Shown one piece after another: positions 59,856 to 64,000 of a DNA stretch of 64,000 nucleotides. Position numbers and translations under genes: made by a program. The notes beneath the pieces were generated by a model. It did no database searches. It was not told the DNA's origin and saw nothing but the letters and a program-made list of their open reading frames with translations. This stretch comes from Celoporthe dispersa (taxonomy: Eukaryota > Ascomycota > Sordariomycetes > Diaporthales > Cryphonectriaceae): assembly GCA_016584495.1 (NCBI GenBank), contig WAID01000006.1:1612001-1676000 (forward strand), in the 5' to 3' direction. How positions within the stretch are numbered: position 1 is the stretch's first letter; every line of letters starts with the position of its first letter.

Positions 59856-60865
59856 TCACGTCAGACCATGCAGCAGCCCCTCCACCTTCCTCCTCTCCAC
59901 CACCTCCACGTCATCCACAGCCATGGCGTCTCCGTCACCAAACAGGTCATCATCCTCATCCTCCTCAGAGCCAGCCCCACCCTGCTGCCCCTTCAGCCTA
60001 GCCACCTTGTCGCCCACGCGGGCGAGCAGCATCCGCATGCGCTCCAGCTCCCTCTCGACCTCGCCGCCCCGCGTGACCAGGTTGCCCTGGACGCCGCCGC
60101 CGCCGCCACCCGCCTCCCCTTCCCCCTCCCGCGAGGCGTCCTCAAAGGGCCGGAGGAGCGCCCTGACCCTGCGCAGCCGCTGGACGCGGGCCTCGGCCTC
60201 GGCGCGGCGGGCGGAGAGGTCCTGCAGGCGGGTGACGAGGTCGGCGTAGCGGCGGGCCTCGGGGGGTGGTGGGAGGGCGCCGGCCTGTTGGGCTGGGTCC
60301 CAGGCTGGTGGGAGGGAGGAGATGATCTCGGTATTTGCTGTGTTTGTGTCAGTACATGTGAGTAATTTTTTGGGGGGGGGGGGGCGTGTGTGGTGAGAGG
60401 ATGTAAAAGGAGGGGGAACTGAGACGAGGTGGAGGGTGAACATAGCACCGTGGCGAGCGAGAGAGGGAGAGGAAGGGACCAACCATAATCAGCACCCTGC
60501 ATCCTCCACGCATCCTCCCCGACCTCACCCTCGTCCTGACCCTCCGCGCGGTGGCGGGCTTCCCCGGCGGCCAGGTACAGCCCGTCAATCTGCTCCGCGA
60601 CGTGCCGCGTCGCCTGGGGCGGGTAGACGCGGCGGGCGTGCTGCTGGAGGGTGTGGTTGAGCCTCTGCAGCGCGTCGTCCAGGGCCCTCTCCGTGAGCCT
60701 CTGGTTGTTGTTGTTGTTGTTGTCGTCGTCGTCGCCTGCAGACTCGTTGTTGGCGCGTCGCCAGGCTCGGCTGGGCTGGAGGGGTTGGGAGAGGAGGCGG
60801 GTCTGGGCGGTCAGGAAGTCTTGTTTGAGGCTTAGGATGGTTGGGGTCTGGGCCAGGGGTGCCAT
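59856..60865 (-). CDS. fta4: Kinetochore Sim4-complex subunit Fta4
   Basis: Inner kinetochore (CCAN/Sim4) component. Exons 60865-60487 and 60337-59856; 287 codons (286 aa), no break. The family start TILSLKQDFLTAQTRLLSQP is followed by LQPSRAWRRANN, an Asp/Asn repeat, and the core ALDDALQRLNHTLQQHARRV-YPPQATRHVAEQIDGLY. The second exon gives two long amphipathic helices (VTRLQDLSARRAEAEARVQR and the region EVERELERMRMLLARVGDKV) and an acidic C-terminus with LFGDGD. This order matches the FTA4 family as I know it. The 149-nt intron contains a run of 12 C on the gene strand. It is convergent with the calpain gene, about 200 bases apart. Confidence 0.85.
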
Positions 60866-61374
60866 CTCTGGAACTGTTGTTGCTGCTTGTTGGAGCTGTC
60901 TTCTGTTGTTGATTTGCTGTTTGTACCTGAGGAGGCCTGATGAGATGGAGACGGGTTGTTGTGGTGGTGGTGAGTTTGATAGTTACAGACCCTGCCCCGG
61001 GCAGATTGACAAGGATTAACAGTCAATAGTGGTGGCGGTGGGGGGCTGTGCCCAGAAAGCAGGGGGCTAAGGCGCGGTACTGCTTTTCTCTTTGCAGACC
61101 CCTGTACGGGGTCTCTTCCAGGTTCTATTCCCAACCTGTCAAGAAAAGATGAATCACTGGACACACGCAGAACCTGGTGGGTAGACATGATCAATGCCAC
61201 CGTCATGAGGGATGCGGCAGCTGAAAGGTGCGATCTATGAGAAAGAAAAGAAAAGGAGAGAGATCAAGGTAAGGAGGTGAGACTCAACCGTGCTACATTG
61301 CTCTCGGCCGTCCTTCCCCCCCCCCCCTCCTTCACAGCCCGCCCTTCCTCGTTCCTCTCTAGAGACAAACACAC
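60866..61374. other. Intergenic, 0.5 kb
   Basis: Upstream of fta4 and downstream of the NmrA-like gene. A C10 run lies at about 61318-61327. No gene recognised. Confidence 0.5.
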
Positions 61375-62479
61375 CTACATGGAGGTGATGCCCGTCTCCA
61401 GCAGGCGGAACCCCTCCTTGGTGCACTCATCCATGTCCTCCACCGGCAGACCCAGCGCCTCGTTCGCCAGCCCGTGCCGCGAGTGGTCGCCCTCGCCCGT
61501 AGGAAAGAAGATGCGCGTGTACAGCTGCCGCGAGAAGGCCGCACGGTCCCCGTGGCCATCATCTCCTCGACGCTGGCCCTCCACCTGGCCTCGGAGCCGA
61601 CGTGGTCGATCGTCCAGTCCGCGTCCGCCGTGCCCGTCACGCGCTTGACGCTCTCGAACATGTCCCTCTGGCTGGCGCGGAAGCTCGCCACGTACAGCGC
61701 CCCGTTCGCCCACCTCTCGACCGTGGGCGCGCCGTCCTCGCCCTCGTCCTCGGGCAGCCTCTTCAGGCTCAGGTACGCCGCCAGCGCGCGCCCGCACTGC
61801 TCCCACGTGGTCGTGGTGATCTTCTCCGCCCCCTCGTCGAAGAAGGTCATCCTCCTGTTCCTCACGTCGCACCCGTACCGGTCCTGCCCGTCGCTCACCA
61901 GCGACCACTCGTACCAGAACCCCGTCGCCAGGACAACCCACTTGCTCACCCCCAGCCGCTCGACCTGCGCCCTGTCCGCGGCAAAGCCCCTGTCGATGTG
62001 CGCGTCCGCGGTCATGGCCGCGTTGAGCGGGTCCGCGGTGTAGGCGTTGGGCATCACGTAGGGGACGCCCGCCCGTGCCGCGGCGGTGATGAGCTTGGCG
62101 GACGGGCCGGCTGGGTCCTGGTGGGCGGCCCAGGCGAGGGTGATGACGAGGAAGTCCTGTCCGCGGAGGGCCTCGACGAGGGTAGACTCGTCCGCGTAGC
62201 TGATCTCGGCGCGGCGGACGCCTTGGGGCAGGGTGGTCTTGCTGCCGGCGCGGGTGAGGGCGGTCACTGTGTGTTTGCCGGTGGCGACGAGGTGCTTAGT
62301 CAGGTACGTGCCGATCCTACCGCCGGCCTAGAGAGGTTTTGGGGCTCTGGTGTCAGCGAGGAGAGGCGGAGGGGATGGGTGATGGGTGGTGGGTGAATAC
62401 GTACGCCCACGATGGCGACCTTTTCGATGCGGTTGATGAAGCCGGCCGGCTGGTCTCTGGCATACTTGGGAGACGACAT
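61375..62479 (-). CDS. NmrA/isoflavone-reductase-like NAD(P)-binding protein, one frame break
   Basis: Extended short-chain dehydrogenase fold; members include the nitrogen regulator NmrA and isoflavone-type reductases. Exon 1 from ATG 62479 ends AIVG at about 62402; the 73-nt intron is followed by AGGRIGTYLTKHLVATGKH, completing the GxxGxxG cofactor loop across the junction. Later landmarks are VTALTRAGSKTTLPQGV, GQDFLVITLAW, GVPYVMPNAY and GFWYEWSLV. Near residue 250 (G4 on the gene strand; C4 61548-61551 here) one base appears missing: EEMMATG continues naturally as DRAAFSRQLYTRIFFPTGEG in the next frame and ends at the 61375 stop as LLETGITSM. The same ACGGGGAC context loses a G in the GH43 gene. 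It is a reductase-like paralog; a link to nitrogen control is not shown. Confidence 0.85.
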
Positions 62480-64000
62480 TGTGGGGTTCTGGCTGTTGTG
62501 ATTTGTGCCTCTTGGCTGAGCAGTCAAGATTGTATTCTCGAGAGCGGAGGACTGTGATGGTTGATGCTGTGTGAATACCACCCCGGGGACATGTCGAACA
62601 AGGAGACCACCGCCCATCTTTTATAGCCCGCCCCCAAGGTTATTGCCGCTCCCAGCTCTGCTCGTCCGTGTCTCACCTTTTTTTTTTTTTTTTTTTTTTT
62701 TTTCCCTCCCTTCTCTCTTCTTCCTTTCTCTTTCCCAACTAGGGAGTGTATTCATGTCCACGGCGTGCCATAAATCCCGACACTGGGACTTTGCCGTATT
62801 TACGAATCAAATAGACCGTGATATTCTAGACTCTAAAAGTCACCAAGTCTCCATAATTAGCATGTCCTCAACAAGGAAAAGTGGGAAAGAAGAAAGATGG
62901 GGAGAGAAAGAAAAGGGTAAAAAGAAATAGCCATTTCTGCAGGAAGGAAAGGAAGCCTCTGTGATATCTCCGGGTGCGGACGAGACGGCGCATGGAATTG
63001 CCTAGCTGGGCGAGATCTGCTCCGTGTAACTCTTAAGGCCGAGGTTCCCTCCGTCGGCGTCAACAGCGAGAGGTTCAGCAGGCAGTGAGGGGCAAGCAGT
63101 GCAGATTTTCTACAGTGACGCTGTGTCGCTCGAAGGGGTACACCAATATATGTTCTTTTTTTTCTTCTTCCCCTCTCTCCCCTTCTTCCGAGTTCTTGGG
63201 CCTGTTCAGAAGCCTGACCTGATGATGACTTCTTCTGTCTCCCCGTGAAAAACAAAGGCTGTGAACGGGAGCTCTAGGGAGAACAAGCCTAGCCATGACT
63301 ACATGTCTTGCATGTTGTTGTTTTTCTCTTCTTTCTTTCTCTTCAACAACAATACATGTGCTCATACAATAAGGATCCACCAGTACAAAGGCCGCCCCGG
63401 TCCCAGCGCGTCGGTACCAGCCTTCCCAGCACGCTGGATCCGGGCCCAGGGATATCCTTCGGCCGGACGAGACGGGCTTTTTCTCTGTGGCGACCCAACA
63501 CGACGGGAACGGCGCGCGGAGATAGCCGCAGAGTGGGAGAGAAAAAGTATGGTGACTCCCGGTGGTAACAGGATCGAAGTAGATGATCTCAGGCGCTGCA
63601 CGGGCCGTCTTTTTTTCTTCTTTTTTTTTCTTAGGGCAGAGTGGAATCAATCGGTTCTATTCCGTAGCGCCCCAGCTCTTTCAAGGCCCCTCGTCTCGCT
63701 GTGGGAAGAGAGAGAGACACACACACATTCACAAGGTCTCGTAGGTGTCCCGCATAATCTTGTCAGCAGGGTGAACAGGCTTGACGACCCCTCCTCGCTT
63801 GTGCCAGAGCCGAGAGACAAGAGCCCAGGACAGAAGCTGGGAGGTCCTGTACCACGTAGCCTTTTCTTCCTACTTTCCTTTTCTCTTTTTTTCTCCGAGC
63901 GATATTACTTTTGTGTGGCGTCACCCCGAGCCGCGTGCGTCCTAGAGCCCTAGCGCAATACCACTGCTTGAGAAAGAGGATGTGAGAGAGAGAGACAGAG
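62480..64000. other. Intergenic to window end, low-complexity
   Basis: No gene recognised in 1.5 kb. T- and A-rich tracts abound (62678-62703, 63612-63634). Long ORFs such as 63261-63953 are arginine/serine/phenylalanine-rich and have no family pattern. Confidence 0.5.
62678..62703. repeat. Poly(T) run of about 26
   Basis: Longest homopolymer in the window, about 200 bases upstream of the NmrA-like start. Confidence 0.9.

Noticed and set aside
691..61551. Programmed frameshifting or RNA editing as the cause of the many frame breaks
   Set aside because: Sites share no slippery heptamer or structure, lie in unrelated genes, and include both gains and losses; sequencing error is simpler.
63261..63953. 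230-codon frame near the window end
   Set aside because: Low-complexity Ser/Arg/Phe composition with polyPhe from T runs; no family match.
1..64000. tRNA or rRNA genes, transposons
   Set aside because: No cloverleaf with A/B boxes, rRNA core, transposase/reverse transcriptase frame or long terminal repeats noticed by eye; a tRNA scan would be needed to exclude them fully.

Overview
The window is nuclear DNA of a filamentous ascomycete, most likely a sordariomycete. The evidence is short spliceosomal introns (about 40-140 nt, GT...AG) in almost every gene, Zn2Cys6 regulators, a LaeA-like methyltransferase, a 7TM-RGS protein, a Sim4-complex kinetochore subunit, and families typical of these fungi. 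I joined the exons by hand; for most multi-exon genes the spliced length comes out as a whole number of codons.

Layout. 0.2-9 kb: a secreted GH43 enzyme with a carbohydrate-binding tail, a RidA-family imine deaminase, and a 7-exon gene for a large uncharacterised zinc-finger protein. About 10-32 kb: a dense accessory block. It holds a flavin monoamine oxidase divergent from an APC amine/amino-acid permease, a Zn2Cys6 regulator, an acetamidase-type amidase, a second APC permease divergent from a PhyH-type 2-oxoglutarate dioxygenase, a sugar O-acetyltransferase, a second Zn2Cys6 regulator, a short-chain dehydrogenase and a copper amine oxidase. 32.5-35.6 kb: a secreted GH31 alpha-glucosidase. 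37.7-45.4 kb: a 7TM-RGS signalling protein, a small basic UPF0390/DUF2462 protein, a LaeA-like methyltransferase and a cupin_5/DUF985 protein. 49-62.5 kb looks like core genome: an ArfGAP-UBA trafficking protein, a calpain-family protease, kinetochore Fta4 and an NmrA-like protein, separated by long spacers full of simple repeats.

The 10-32 kb block reads as an amine/amide catabolic locus: two importers, two unrelated amine oxidases that release aldehyde and ammonia, an amidase releasing ammonia, an SDR that could reduce the carbonyl product, and two local regulators. No PKS, NRPS or terpene synthase is visible. The joint function is inferred from content.

A second theme concerns sequence quality. 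At least ten single-base frame breaks, plus several weaker ones, interrupt otherwise clean genes, and nearly all lie in homopolymer runs of 3-6 bases (GH43, both permeases, the amidase, both regulators, the ArfGAP, the calpain, the NmrA-like gene). Outside these points the frames are open and motifs are intact. Base-calling error is the likeliest cause, and the affected genes should not be read as pseudogenes without checking.
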